Shown here in pieces: positions 52,802 through 64,000 of a DNA stretch of 64,000 nucleotides. This stretch comes from Ascaphus truei (Eukaryota > Chordata > Amphibia > Anura > Ascaphidae): the NCBI GenBank assembly GCA_036426205.1, contig CM071571.1:112599219-112663218 (forward strand), given 5' to 3'. The notes under the pieces are model-generated. The model made no database searches, was not told the origin of the DNA, and saw only the letters and a program-made list of their open reading frames with translations. The position numbers and the translations under genes are program-made. Each line of letters opens with the position of its first letter. The stretch's first letter is position 1.

Positions 52802-54424
52802 TGTAGCCATGTCCCCTGTCGGTGCGGGCACGAGCGTAGCGCGCCTCTCCATTGATGCGGCTGGGTTGCCAGGGACGCGAGAGGGGCGGTTGCCGGGGAC
52901 GCGAGCGGGCCGGTTGCCGGGGACGCGAGGGGACCGGTGACGGGGAAGCGAGAGGGCCGTGTTTTTGCCGGGGAAGCACGAGCTGAGAGGTGACTGCGGG
53001 CGGTAAGGGTGAACAATTGATCGAAGCGGGCTTAAGGAGACGGGGGAGAGTCCAAGAGAGTGAAAGTGTGGAAGGGGAAAGGACGAGGGTCAGGTCCGCA
53101 TTCCAGTGTGCGGACCCCGGGGGGGGGGGTGGGTGGACGCGAGCGGGCCATTGCTAGGGCCGCGGTCGCGTCGTATGGGTCCCGGCGGCTCGCAGAGCAG
53201 GGTACTGCCAGGGATAGCACTGTTGCGCATGCGCAGGAGCTCTGACAGCGCGGGAGGAGACTGAGAGGTCGCACATGCGCAGGAAGGGGCAGTCCACCCC
53301 CAGGGTGCACAGGGGAAGAGACACGTGACCCCAGGGAGCCAATAGGGCTGCAGCATCTCCCTGCAAGGATATTGATACATTTCGCGGGCAGAGAGCACGT
53401 TGGCAGTTGGTGACCGGAGCAGCTAGGGGAAGGAGGTAGGGTGCAGAAGTCAGTGACTCTCTGCACTAGGCCAGCAATTCCCCTAGGCCCCAGATAGCCC
53501 TGAGTCACCCTAGATGAGTGTTGTAGGGACAGGCCCTAGGTTAGGGACCCTGCCTCATTAGCTATTCGCTAGTTAGGGATCCAGCGGACGCTGTGTTTCC
53601 CGCCACGAGGCTTGGGCTCAAGCCCTAGCCTTTAAGAGAGCTGGACTATCTTCACTGAGGCCAAGCAAGCAGTGACTGCGGCCTGCTGGCAGCAGACAGA
53701 TTCTCGCCAAGGTATAGACGGTGCGGAGCTGCGGTGATATTATCCACGCCGGAATTCACCCCACGCGTAGGAGGATATCCCGGCGGATCCAATCCCAGTG
53801 GTATAGCAGCACCCGTGGCTGGGGCCAGGGCAGGTACCGTTATAAAGTGCACCGACAAGGCCTATCATCAGACTTAGTGACTGCGCAGTCACAAATGTAC
53901 ATGTATATGACTTGGTAGTGTGGGACAGTGGGATTACTGGACACAGGGTGGGATCCTTCCGTGGGAAGGACGCATAAGGTGTTGGCGTCCGCCGTGACGC
54001 ATAAAGTGTTGGCGTCCGCCGTGACGCATAAAGGGTTGGCGTCCGCCGTGACGCATAAAATGTTAGCGTCCTGCGAGACGCAATAGTTAGTGTCCCCTCT
54101 AGAGAGGGGCACCAGTTGATGCTATATGTGTATGTATGTTCCTGTGTTCACTAGTAAAATCACTGATTGGTTACACACGTTGTGTTGGTTAATTATATGT
54201 GTCCTGCGAGGACCAATTCCTGCTTTGCTAGGAACCATCGCAGGTGGAGGCACTGCACCAAGTACCAGAGTATTACTAGTCTTAATATATAAGCCCCCAG
54301 GTTTCCCGTGGCGTAAGCTCAGCCCTCCTATGAGCCAACAGGTAAAGCACCACACCCTGGTAACATTGTATGTCCTTAGCACCCACACTAAAATCCGCGA
54401 TTGGGTGGGGGAATACCCGTTACA
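52802..54424 (+). mobile_element. 3' LTR of the Gypsy element (1623 bp)
   Basis: Starts TGTAGCC, ends CCCGTTACA. It contains a 24-bp repeat GGTTGCCGGGGACGCGAGCG (about 52862-52970), GCGCATGCGCAGG, and a 27-bp repeat GTTGGCGTCCGCCGTGACGC at 53981, 54008, 54035 and (diverged) 54062. A GTGGAGGCACTGC copy lies near 54245. The family is shared with the solo LTR at 7866-9166. Open frames inside are not genes. No 5' LTR remains. Confidence 0.85.
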
Positions 54425-54566
54425 ATACCAAGAAAGATGAGGGGGAACTCTGGAAGAGGATTACATCTTCTAAATAATCACTGGATCTGGCTCTGGTAGA
54501 GTAATCAGATACTCTTAACAATCAAGCATTTGTTTTGTCTTACTTGCAGCTTAGTTCATCTAAACT

Positions 54567-54789
54567 ATAATAATAATAATAGCATGTTCTTGTATAGCGC
54601 TGCTATTTATACGCAGCACTTTACAGAGACATTTTGCAGGCACAGGTCTTTTGCAGGCACTATGTTTTTGATGCCTGAGGCACAGGGAGATAAAGTGACT
54701 TACCCAAGGTCACAAAGAGCTGACACCGGGAATTGAACCAATCTCAGTGCCAATCAGTGTCTTTACTCACTGAGCCACTCCTTCTCCCT
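54567..54789 (-). mobile_element. tRNA-derived SINE with L2/MIR-type tail
   Basis: On the minus strand an A-box-like TGGCTCAGTGAGT (54765-54777) and B box GGTTCAATTCC (54729-54739) mark the tRNA-related head. A TGACCTTGGGTAAGTCACTT core follows, as in MIR-like SINEs, and the element ends in a TTA repeat (54567-54580), the L2-type tail. Length is about 223 bp. Confidence 0.75.
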
Positions 54790-56425
54790 AACTAACTGTG
54801 TTTACCCAACTGTAACAAATTGACTGGTACAACATACTAATCGAGTGAAGAAAAAGGTCATATGGTAGTACTGTATCTCTATGTCAACCTCAGATACAAG
54901 TGTCAGAGTTGCATACTTATTATTAAATATTATTAAGAAGTTGCTTCCTGGGATTCCGATGTACCCAGTCCACTAGGGTTTAGTATAAATTGTCCAATGG
55001 CGTATGAGGAAAGGCTTGACGATAAAAAAAAACAGTACGGTTAAAAGACCAGTACGGTTTGACGCATTGTAGAATTTTATTTCTGCACTAAAAGCACAAA
55101 GATAACCACAGGATGGAAAGACTGTTGCTTCTCAAAAATCACTGACAGTCATTACATTTATATGTTGTATACAGACTAACCACTCCTCTTAATCACTACC
55201 AAGGCTTTTAGCATTTAAATTTCACCCCTGATCTCCCCTAAAAAAAATCTTTCTCTTACTGCCACTCTGCACTCTTGAACTCTGCTCTGTGTTTCTTTCT
55301 GTCCATTTCTTCTATTTTCTGTATCTCTTTTTTATTATTACTTTTAGTCTGTTTGGTTTCTTAATTCTACTCTTCAGCAGTACCTCATGCTGCCTTGTAC
55401 TGCCTATGTTCCACCCTCCTTTCCCCTGCTGATGCCAATGCAAAATGGTGACAGGGGCATTTTTATATGAAACAGGAAATGCCACGATATCCAGACCTGA
55501 GTAAGATTAAACAAAAATAATGTTTAGTTTGGGTTTTGAGTTGGGTTGGGCATGGAAATGCAATTTGTCCTAGGAATGGAGATCAGATTTGTCACTGGGT
55601 TTTGGATTTGAAAGTTCCTGTTTACAGGCTTTATCTTCAACTCTACAGTAGTTCTTTTAGTGGTGCTTAAAGAGATAGTTCAAATGGGCAGTAAAACTTA
55701 CAAATGTTTTATTAAAATAATATAAACTCAGGAGTAAAAAATAATAAACCCCCTTGAACTTCTCTAGAGGTCCTAAACATGCCAGTAATCAGTGTATTTT
55801 CTGACCAAAACAGAGATGCCTCGGAGGGAGCTCACAGTCACTCAGCCTGTAATTACCTAGTTTCACTGTAATCTAAGTGGTTTTGAGGTCCCTGTGGGGG
55901 GTCTGTCTGCATTTCAGTGTTCCTGGTGGAACATAAAGTGCATTGATACTTGGGGTGATCAGGACCTCTAGGGAAGTTCAGGTAGGTTTAGACATAGAAT
56001 ATAGGCTTGACGTGGTATTGTATGTCATTGAGTTTTATGTTATGGTTAAGATGAATTATTTCAAGATTTTAACTAATGTCATGATTAGAATTTCAGTTTG
56101 TTTGTGTGTTTGTGGGGAGTGGGGGGATAAGCTTTTGCTATTAGGAAGATAAAGCATGTACAGTATTTCTGTCTGTGATCACATTTAGCTGCATTATGCC
56201 TATAAAATACTGTACAAGTTTCTCCTTTAGCCGGATACGACCAAGTTTCAGAATTGCAGTCATTTAATCTGATGCTGTTGATCAAAGCCCTCTTGATTCG
56301 TCTGCAGGTTGCAAACACTGGAAGTCTTCCTCTTCCATCTATAACTTGGGTATTCTGTTAGGCTACCTCCAATTTATTATTTTGATATCTAAACCCAGAG
56401 CCCATAAGCCATATGCCTACCCCAT
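54790..56425. other. No gene seen
   Basis: AT-rich, with no supported ORF. Confidence 0.4.
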
Positions 56426-56755
56426 GCATTTAAGATTGGTACCTTTTTGTTTTTTAAATGTCCATGATGTACACTTACAACATTTTTACAAAGATGAAAA
56501 CTAATCAGTTGCAAAAGACGCTGCACTTTTCCCAGCCTGGAGAACAAGCAGGATTTCACAGTGAATACAACACACTGGACTACATTTAAGTTGTACCTGA
56601 AGTGATTTCCCAAAGTAATGAATATGATCTAAACTCTGTTTCGGAATCATAAATTACAAAAAATAATTTCATCCTGTCTACACCTCAATGGTTTTAAATT
56701 CATTAAGAAGACACTGTTGAACATTTACAAGAATGCCACATCAACCATTAGACTA

Positions 56756-56930
56756 CAGTGGCGGCCGCCTTTAACCTCCTGCGGCATGTTTTCCGCCGGT
56801 TTGGGCGCCGCGGGCGCTTTCAATGTTAAGCGCCATTAGCGCTGTCTGGTGGATGCGGCTGACGCGCGGCAAAGTCCGTGAGAAAAGGAAAACATTTGGG
56901 GATGTAGGAGGTTAAAAGGGGCCACGGCTG
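56756..56930. mobile_element. TA-flanked MITE, 175 bp, inside the RTE-like ORF
   Basis: The ends CAGTGGCGGCCGCCTTTAAC and the reversed right end CAGCCGTGGCCCCTTTTAAC are imperfect inverted repeats, with TA at 56754-56755 and 56931-56932. Removing it and one TA restores the LINE frame I-R-L-H. GC-rich interior, no ORF. Confidence 0.8.
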
Positions 56931-57240
56931 TACATGAAGATAAAAGCAAGACAAGGATCAGTATGGGAGTGTGAAAGGAGACACCAAATCGCAAAAGCTT
57001 TTTACAGCAACACTTTAAGAATTGTTCAAGAAATTGCATTGGGAAGATAAATCAATCATTTGCAGATGAGATTGTTATTTTTGCCCCAAATCCAGAAGAT
57101 CTCCAGCAATAAATCAGATAACATACCAAAGCAAGTAAGAAAGATGGCCTCCATATGAATCTCAGTTAGACCAAAGTGATGTTCAACAAATGTGTCAACT
57201 CTAGAAAGATTGAAAAACATGAAACTAGAAGAAGTCAAAG

Positions 57241-57552
57241 ACTATATATTCTCCACAAATTACCCAATTATCTGAGCAGACCACACCTCTACTTCAAACA
57301 GTAATTATCTCCTTAGATTCACCTCCAGAAACCTGGTTCAATAAAAAATCTGGTCGCTCTTCATTCTCATATCAATCACCCCACTGCTGGAAAAATATCC
57401 CTGAGTCAATCAAATCAACTTCATGTCTAAGTTCCTTCAAGACTTTGGCTGTTTCCTACTTTAAACATGTTTGTAACTGTTTATTGTAATATTGTCAATG
57501 TTACTTTGTGCCCAGGATATACTTTTTTCCTGATAAAATTTGTTTAAAATTA
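57241..57552 (+). pseudogene. Rex1-like LINE 3' fragment inside the RTE-like LINE
   Basis: One frame reads S-G-R-S-S-F-S-Y-Q-S-P-H-C-W-K-N-I-P with S-S-F-K-T-L nearby, fitting the end of Rex1-type ORFs. GCCCAGGATATACTTT and CCTGATAAAATT match the 3' end of the copy at 18655. RTE-type sequence continues on both sides. Confidence 0.6.
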
Positions 57553-57930
57553 TTGTCTACATTGGCTAGCCAGTATCAATGAATGAGAATCTTACAAATG
57601 AAATCAAGAAGAAAATGAATATGTGCTGTAATGCATCTGGAAGAAAGAAGACAATTTCAAAGGTCTTGAATGCAAAGTTTGTGAAATCCTTGCAGGGATG
57701 AAGAAATAAAAATGGCAGTGGGCCAGACATATCATGAGGAGAAATAACCTTGAAACAAAGTTGGTACTGAACTGGATTTCAAGAGGTATCAAAAGACCAA
57801 GACGACAAACAAAAGTAAGATAGGACCGGAGGATGAAATCAGAATATTTGTTGGAGCAACATGGAAAAGAAAGGTTTGCAACAATTTTTTTTAGAGATTG
57901 TACACCAATGTATCCACAAACCAACTAGAA

Positions 57931-59585
57931 AAAGGTCCTTGTTTATGGTCAAGCAGGACCCAGAACCCATCAACAGTGGTCAGTGACCCCATTCTCTCAC
58001 GAATAGGAACATGCCCTTTAGGGAAAGCACCCGCTTTTCCTCAGCCTCAGCGCGCCTCTGCCAGGCTCCATTCACCCTGGACGCAGCCTAATACACATCT
58101 GAAAAATCTAGGCTGTGTTAGATATCTTAATGTTGGAGTATCTAAATAAGATTTACTGAAACATTATTGCAGTTTTTTTGACAAAACATCTTAATTTACC
58201 TTTCTACTGGGCCATAAGTCATTTGTAGTAATATCAGCCAAGATGCATCTGTTGCTTTAACATAGTTTTTGGATTAAAACTTGGATAAAGATCACTACAA
58301 AATAAATTTTCTAAAAGTACTGTATGTTTTATTTTAATGTGTCTGCTTCATCATATGCAATTATCTGGAGCTGTATTTTACTATACATGCTTCCTTAGTG
58401 TGACATGAATTCGTAGGCACTATATTAAAGTATTACTCTTGAGTTTCAAGGAGGCAAATGCTTTCTGCCAAATGGAATAATGCTTTCCATCCGACAGAAT
58501 AGTTTTACCGATCCTTATTTATTGCATATGGGTTTTTATTAAGCAAGACTAACTAATGTAAAACCTTTGTTGTTATTATTACAATTTGATTGAGAATGAC
58601 CACAATTAGTTATGATTGTATAATAAGAAAAATCTATTTATAAAACATGTCAAAATGTTCATAAATATCTGTTCAAATGATTAACAAGCAAGCATCATTC
58701 CATAATGTTTTTCTATATGTTCAGAAGGTATGTTTTTATGCTAGAAAGATAGAAATTAAATACAACTACATTGTAGAATGCCCTTTAGCCTGCAATGCAC
58801 AGTATATAAGAGTATCACAGTACATAATTATCATACTGTTTGTTATAGAAATAAGCTTGGTTGCCATTGAGAAAAGCTGTCGTATCATTGACCATGTCTT
58901 GCTGGTTACTAGAAATGGGCGAACCTATCTGAATCCGAAAGGTTTGCCAATCAGCGTCATGAAATCCAACATTGGATTACATCGTTGTAAACCCGTCCAG
59001 ATTCTTCAAAATCCGTCGGTGGGTCTCGGATTTTAAAGAATACATAGACGGATTTTACTTAAATCCAAATCCAAAAGAAACAGAATCCGAATCTTAAAGT
59101 TGAGGGAAGGGGGAGAGTGTACTGCTGAGGATTGCAAAGGGAGAGATAGAGAGAGAGAGTATTGGGCAGGTTCAATTATATTTTGTGAAATATTTCTTGT
59201 TGTTTTGTATTATGTGATAATATATACTTTTTTAGTAATAGTGGTGGTGGTAGCCACTGGTGGTAGCCAATGCAGGAGGTGCCCCTCATGTGAGACTGAG
59301 GAGTAGTATTTTTTTCAACCTCAGGTTCAGTTTGCAGTGAAGACAGAACAGCAAGGACAGTGGTAAGTGTTCCAGTAGATTTTCCTGCTGGTACCATACA
59401 TAGGAGTAGCTTATTGTTGCAGCTGCTACAACCTCCGGTTGGCTGTTCAGACTATGTCAGGGGAAAATGCTGTGTTGTTGAGTAGCCCTCTCCTAGAGGA
59501 AGCAGGTAATAATGACAATTTGCAGATTATTGCCTATTTGTTGGAGAGTGTGTTTTTGTCAGGCCCACCTTTGACAGAAGCTATC
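57931..59585. other. No gene seen; possible dispersed repeat at 58905-59100
   Basis: AGAAATGGGCGAACC ... GAATCCGAAAGG ... AATCCAAATCC words at 58905-59100 look like a repeat edge, but no second end was found. The rest is AT-rich. Confidence 0.35.
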
Positions 59586-60390
59586 CCCCCCCCAACACAC
59601 ACAAACACAAAGTCAGTCACACACAGTCACACTGTCACACACACACCGTCACACAAACACCCCGATCATACACCCTCCTCCCCATCAAACACACACCCCG
59701 TCACACACACACCATCACACAAGCACACCGTCACACACACACACACACACCGTCACACACACACACACACCATCTCACCCACCCACACACATACACACAC
59801 ACACACAAAGTCAGTCACACACACACACAAAGTCAGTCACACACACAGTCACACTGTCACACACACACCCCATCATCATCCACTCACCCCTTCCCCAGTC
59901 ACACACACAATCACACTCAGTCACACACACCATCACATACACACACCATCACACAGACACACCGACACACACACTGTCAAACACACACACTGACACATAC
60001 AGTAGAGGCAACTCTTGTTCGAACAAAAATCAGTGGCAATTCCCCAAAAAACCCAGGAAACACCCAGGTACATTCTGAATACATGCCTTAAACTTTCCTT
60101 AAACTAGCCCCAGCATTTCTGCATTGATTAATGGCCTATCAGATTAACAGCGGGGGTCCCTGGCAGTCCCATTCAAACTGAATTGGAATGCCAGGGATCC
60201 CTGCTGTGGTAATCCTATGGGTCATTAGTCAATGCAGAAATGCCTTAAACGTGCCTCAAACTAGCCCAGAACATACCCAGCACATACCCAGCACATACCC
60301 AGAATGTAACCCGGCTAGTTTACGGCAAATGTTAGAATAAACGTTGCCTCTACTGTACACACACACCGACACACACACACAAACACGAGG
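59586..60390. repeat. CACACA/AGTCACACA-rich array
   Basis: CA-rich degenerate units (ACACACCGTCACACA type) to 59999, resuming at 60358-60390 after the inserted MITE. The 184-codon frame here is an artefact of the repeat. Confidence 0.85.
60000..60355. mobile_element. TA-flanked foldback MITE, 356 bp, inside the CA array
   Basis: A perfect 14-bp inverted end CAGTAGAGGCAAC(T/G) with TA at 59998-59999 and 60356-60357. Inner arms CATTTCTGCATTGA / TCAATGCAGAAATG and CCTGGCAG / CTGCCAGG-like blocks fold on each other. No ORF. Confidence 0.75.
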
Positions 60391-60407
60391 AATTCACAGA
60401 TAGCCAG

Positions 60408-60532
60408 CACGCACGTTCTAAGTCAACCTTCTTTGCGTTTTCTCACTGTTTTGATTTTTAATTAAAAACATCACCATCACAAATACAATTTCTGTGACAA
60501 AAGACAAAGAAGTTTAACTTAAAATGTGCGTG
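60408..60532. mobile_element. Short inverted-repeat element, about 125 bp
   Basis: GCACGCACGTTCTAAGTCAA with CTTCTTTG on the left, and the inverse GCACGCACATTTTAAGTTAA with ACTTCTTTG on the right. AT-rich middle. Confidence 0.65.
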
Positions 60533-60594
60533 CTCGGCACACACACCCACTTTTTTACTGTATCCCCTGTAAACCATGTTTCCTTAGCCACCCC

Positions 60595-61609
60595 TGTGAG
60601 ATCATAAGCTGGGTATGTCCTGTGTGTTTTAGACCCTTTATGGGATTTAGCTGCAGAACCAGGACTTTGGGAGCATGAGTTTGAGGGTGGATGTTGGGAG
60701 GCAAAAAGGGTTAAAAGGTGTGTAAAATGTTGCTGACCGGTTCAACCGGTAGTAGTGTAATTGGATCCAGCGAATCGTGCATGTTTTGCGGGTTTGCGTC
60801 TATGTAAAAGCCATTTGGTTGAGTGGGGAAGGATGGAGAACCAGGTCCAGAGACAAAGGCTCCCCGCAGGGGAGACTCTTTGTTCTCTCAGACACTGTGG
60901 AGCCTACCTAGCGGGAGGTATGGGGCTGGCAAGGGGAAGCCATTGCTCGTAGGCACGGTTCCCATTGGCCAGTTTTAATTTCCCACTCGTCAGCTATCTG
61001 AGCCCCTCAGTATGCCTCCTCTTCTGACAAGCGCAACAAGCCAAACCTCCCCTTTGTGAGTGGCAGTTGCACTATGATCCGTGTGCTGGTTGGTTGGCAG
61101 TCCCTGTTCCATGTTAGACATAGGACACCGAGGTCTAAGTAAGGGTACTGCCCGATCAGATAAACAGAACATTTTGGGACTTGGTCCAGTGAAGTGCTGG
61201 CGGGCATTTCAAAGGTGATTTGCTTGCAATAGCAAAGCACTAGGCTTTGAGGTGTCAGAGAAGCCTAGCTTAACTGAGGAGTAGTTTTACAGTCACGGCC
61301 AAGTTGTGAGCGGAGAACATAGTGCCAGTGCCCAGCAAGGAGAGCCAGGTAACTATCCCGAAGATACTACCATGGTGTTCTTGGACATGGAGCAGACAGG
61401 GTAAGCCTACTGAAGCAGGCACCCTGCACCTTGTTGAGGCTAGTGTCTCCCCCCAGATATCCAGTTGGTATGTATTTCCCTGTGTTTGTGCATTTTTGAA
61501 TGTCTGCTGGACTTGCCAGAATAAATTCATTTATTCAACTTCTTTGTCCCGTCTGGTGTAAATGATCTTGGAAGGTAAAGATGAACAAAAGTAATGGTCC
61601 CCCGTGACA
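60595..61609 (+). mobile_element. LTR related to the 50.5 kb solo LTR; 5' edge uncertain
   Basis: The last 270 bp (TAAGCCTACTGAAGCAGGC ... CCAGTTGGTAT ... TGTCTGCTGG ... CCCCGTGACA) match 51134-51334, with AATAAA at 61520-61525. A TGTGAG at 60595 is a possible start, but the 5' part does not obviously match and no target duplication is seen. Confidence 0.55.
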
Positions 61610-61619
61610 ATAATTACTA

Positions 61620-63300
61620 CATTAATTTATAAGTAAACTGTGGTAAGATAATAAATAACAGTATATTATTAATGTATAAAAACTTCTGTGTTCCTAATTC
61701 ATTAACATACTGTATCTTCTCTATGGCAATGTGTGCCCCCATTGTGGGCATAGGTCCCATGCTGAAAATCAATGGATTTAATGTTTAGTGTTTGCTTTTA
61801 TTGTATTACAATGTGTATTTTATTTTGATTGTGTTTTTAATGTGCATCACAAATGAGCACCATATTTGGCAAAAAGGATTATTGCCCATTACTGTGCGTG
61901 GTGGTGGGGACGGGGGGTTGTTGGGGGTAGAGGGAGTGGGTGATGTGTGTAGTTGGGTGCCGATTGATTGCCATTGATAACACAGTGACATTCAATAGAT
62001 TTATTATATTGCAATTTGTTCTTTATTGTATTGTGTTTTTTTTTTATGCTTCACAAATGTAAAAAAGTGCTATTAGCCATATTTGTCTAATGGGGCTATT
62101 GCCGATTACAGTGAGTGGCAATTGGGGTAGTTGCCCCGGAAGGATAGTTAGGCTTCCCTTGGTGGGGGGGGGGGGGGGGGGAAGTAGGGTCGCGGACGGG
62201 GTTAACCCCTTAATTACCATAGTGTTTACTACCCGCTCAGGTAATTAATGGGTTTCTGGCCAGTAGATAGTGTTTTTTTAGTAAGTGTTGATGACACTGA
62301 GGAGGAGGGCAAGTATGGGATAAGTACTACTTTTATTTACTATAGGGTGGCTGTCCTGGAACAGGATTGTTTATCTTGGTGTATTTTTCCTGCTCTCAGC
62401 TAAGTTGCATGTTTTCCCTGCTCTGAAGCAGCAAGAGCTGTGTATATTGCAACATTATTGTTACAAATAGTACCCTTCACACAAGCCACTAGCCAGTTGT
62501 CATGGCAACCTCCCAATGCTCATATTTGAGATCGGTTTAGTCCTCTCCCCCTGCCTTTATCTGCATATTGTTATGCCCCTTAGCTTGTTCCTATCTGATA
62601 GGAAACTGTGCTACACTTTCTATCATCTTCCACTGCTCACTTAGAAAGGCATTCCTTTTCACCATCCCCTCAGAGAAACACTTCCCTCCATAGCAGAGCA
62701 CCTTTATCTCACCAAGATAATTCTCCTGAAAAGAGACCTTTGCTATTACAATCCACATACAAGAACTTTTATATTTCTGTTAACGCCACTTAATAAAGTT
62801 GAAGAAAATAGAAGAACTTTGTGTGCTTTAAAAAGGGGATGAGTTATGCTACATGGATCTTCTCACCTGCCACAAGTGAGCCTGGATCCAGAATAGTGAC
62901 CATTGATTGCTTTTGAGTGGGCAAAAGTGCTATTAGCAAGATCTGGCTAATAGGGCTATTGCCCATTACTGTGTGTGGTGGTGGTGATGGGTGTTGTGGG
63001 GGTTAGAGGGTGTGGGTGATAGTGGTAGTAGGGTTAAGGGCATACACCCATTAAGGGCATAGCTAAAAACTTTGAGAAGCAATGGATTTGATGACGTAAT
63101 TTTATTTTATTTTAATGTAAAATGTATTTGATTGTATTTTGTAATGTGTATTTTTTGGTGCTTTAAATATGGGCAAAAGCATTATTAGCCATTAGCCAAA
63201 TCTTGCTAACAGGACTACTGAGTGTATTGGGGATAGAGGGGGTGGGTGAAGGGGCTAGTTGCCCATTGGGTGGGTGGTTAGCATAATTGTTCATCCAACT
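61620..63300. repeat. Degenerate GT-rich repeat family, several units
   Basis: Units containing GGGCAAAAG, CTATTAGCCA, GGGCTATTGCCCATTACTG and GGTGGGTGA words recur near 61865, 62075, 62925 and 63165. GGTTAACCCCTTAATTACC near 62198 matches the palindromic block of 30.5-31.3 kb. An 18-20 base G run lies at about 62164. A 61-codon frame at 62608-62793 has no domain. Confidence 0.5.
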
Positions 63301-64000
63301 GTTTTCTGACTGACAGCATAAAGCAGAAATCAAGAGAAATGTGGCCACAATAAAATGTAGGACATGTATATGTACTGTAGGAGAAGGTACATATGGTGGC
63401 AATTAACAAACAAGCTGGCAATAAACTTCTGAAAATGTGTTCTGCCTTTCATGATCGCAGGATCATCTATGCACATTGTTCAATGAGAAATTAGTTGTGT
63501 CATTATTAATAACCCTCCAACACCACCTGAATAAACTATTTCAACTTTTCTTCTTTCTGTAGCAATGTCTTGGAAATACAAATTTTTCTTTTTTTTGAGA
63601 AATAGGGGTAATAGACAGGAAAATTCAATTTAATCTCCAGACAGCATTTGTGCTATGCACCTTCCATTTTAATCACTGGCAATGCAATACCTATTCCTTT
63701 GGTAGCACACAAGAAAATATATCACTGTTTTCTGTGTGATGGCTTGGATTGCAGTTGTAGCTGGACTGATACATACATGAATATCAATGAGAGGTATGAA
63801 GTTTCCAGCTGCTGTTTGAAATTATTAAGTACAATTCCATTAATTTGTTCTGTTTAGTAACTTTTAATCCCAGAAGAATTCATTCTGTGAATCAAATTAC
63901 TGTATGTTTTTCAACATGAGGAAATCAAGCAAAGGTCAAAGCAAGACAACTAATCCAGTTTGAATCCCATATTGCTAATTGATATTAATAGACTGCTGTT
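63301..64000. other. No gene seen
   Basis: AT-rich. A 69-codon frame at 63648-63857 shows no domain. Confidence 0.4.

Larger units (their letters stand above)
56430..57930 (+). pseudogene. RTE-like LINE ORF, decayed, with two nested insertions
   Basis: Successive pieces follow RTE-type RT order: I-F-T-K-M-K-T-N-Q-L then E-Q-A-G-F-H-S-E-Y-N-T-L-D (56490-56590); N-I-Y-K-N-A-T-S-T-I-R-L-H (across the MITE at 56756-56930); a G-V-x-x-G-D-T-like piece near 56970; a frame near 57040-57080 where A-D-D is expected but damaged; K-L-E-E-V-K-D-Y-I-Y (to about 57240). After a Rex1-type insertion come V-S-M-N-E-N and K-W-Q-W-A-R-H-I-M-R-R, W-I, K-R-P-R-R, the usual C-terminal block (57700-57800). Stops and shifts throughout show it is dead. 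The exact lineage (RTE, BovB-like or related) is not resolved. Confidence 0.75.

Noticed and set aside
54729..54777. Possible tRNA gene on the minus strand
   Set aside because: A- and B-box-like sequences are present, but no cloverleaf or acceptor stem is visible, and the MIR-like core and TTA tail mark it as a SINE.
59439..59993. 184-codon frame rich in His, Thr and Ser
   Set aside because: It is translation of a CA-rich repeat array with a MITE beside it, with no domain.

Overview
This window is eukaryotic, almost certainly vertebrate and most likely amphibian (probably a frog). The repeat mixture points there: L2, Rex1-like, RTE-like and L1/Tx1-like LINE pieces, Penelope-like elements (PLEs), Ty3/Gypsy LTR elements, a tRNA-derived SINE with an L2-type tail, and many TA-flanked or hAT-like miniature transposons. 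I found no convincing host protein-coding exon, rRNA, tRNA gene or CRISPR array. Nearly every long open frame belongs to a mobile element or is an artefact of simple repeats.

Layout. 1-2.7 kb: the 3' end of an LTR element with an unrecognised ORF, its LTR (split by a nested solo LTR) and then a second copy of the element's 5' leader. 2.7-7.9 kb: foldback elements, an L2 tail, a repeated AT-rich segment and a Gypsy RT/RNase H relic. 7.9-9.2 kb: GC-rich solo LTR with a 4-bp target duplication. 9.8-10.2 kb: PLE relic. 10.2-14.3 kb: an LTR element whose internal region holds one unbroken, unrecognised ORF of about 791 codons and no pol. 15-17.6 kb: a 397-bp TA-flanked element, a pogo-like element with an internally deleted transposase, and a hAT-like MITE. 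18.7-19.7 kb: Rex1-like LINE. 23-25 kb: GC-rich hairpins, then a PLE end with a hammerhead-like motif. 26.4-27.6 kb: L1/Tx1-like LINE interrupted by the 397-bp element. 31.7-33.7 kb: PLE endonuclease and 3' UTR. 36.6-38.5 kb: a 240-bp palindrome and an L2 broken by an inverted insertion. 38.7-41.1 kb: third 397-bp element and a solo LTR. 41.6-43.8 kb: a tandem array of a roughly 930-bp unit with a PLE RT fragment. 45.2-46.0 kb: composite minisatellite. 46.7-48.8 kb: a nearly intact PLE ORF. 49-51.3 kb: CAGTG-ended repeats and a solo LTR. 51.4-54.4 kb: Gypsy integrase relic with its 3' LTR. 54.6 kb: SINE. 56.4-57.9 kb: RTE-like LINE with two nested insertions. 59.6-63.3 kb: CA-rich array with a MITE, another LTR and a degenerate GT-rich repeat family.

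How the parts relate. The LTR elements at 0-2.7, 10.2-14.3 and 51.4-54.4 kb share the same 3' internal/LTR junction (purine tract followed by TGTAGCC). The first two also share a leader that starts with TGG two bases after the LTR. Only the 51-54 kb element shows pol sequence. The simplest reading is that the ORF-bearing, pol-less elements form a non-autonomous family moved in trans by a Gypsy relative. Their ORFs share a C-terminal motif although the elements are clearly diverged, so the encoded protein is probably part of how the family works. This protein family is the best candidate for something undescribed in the window.
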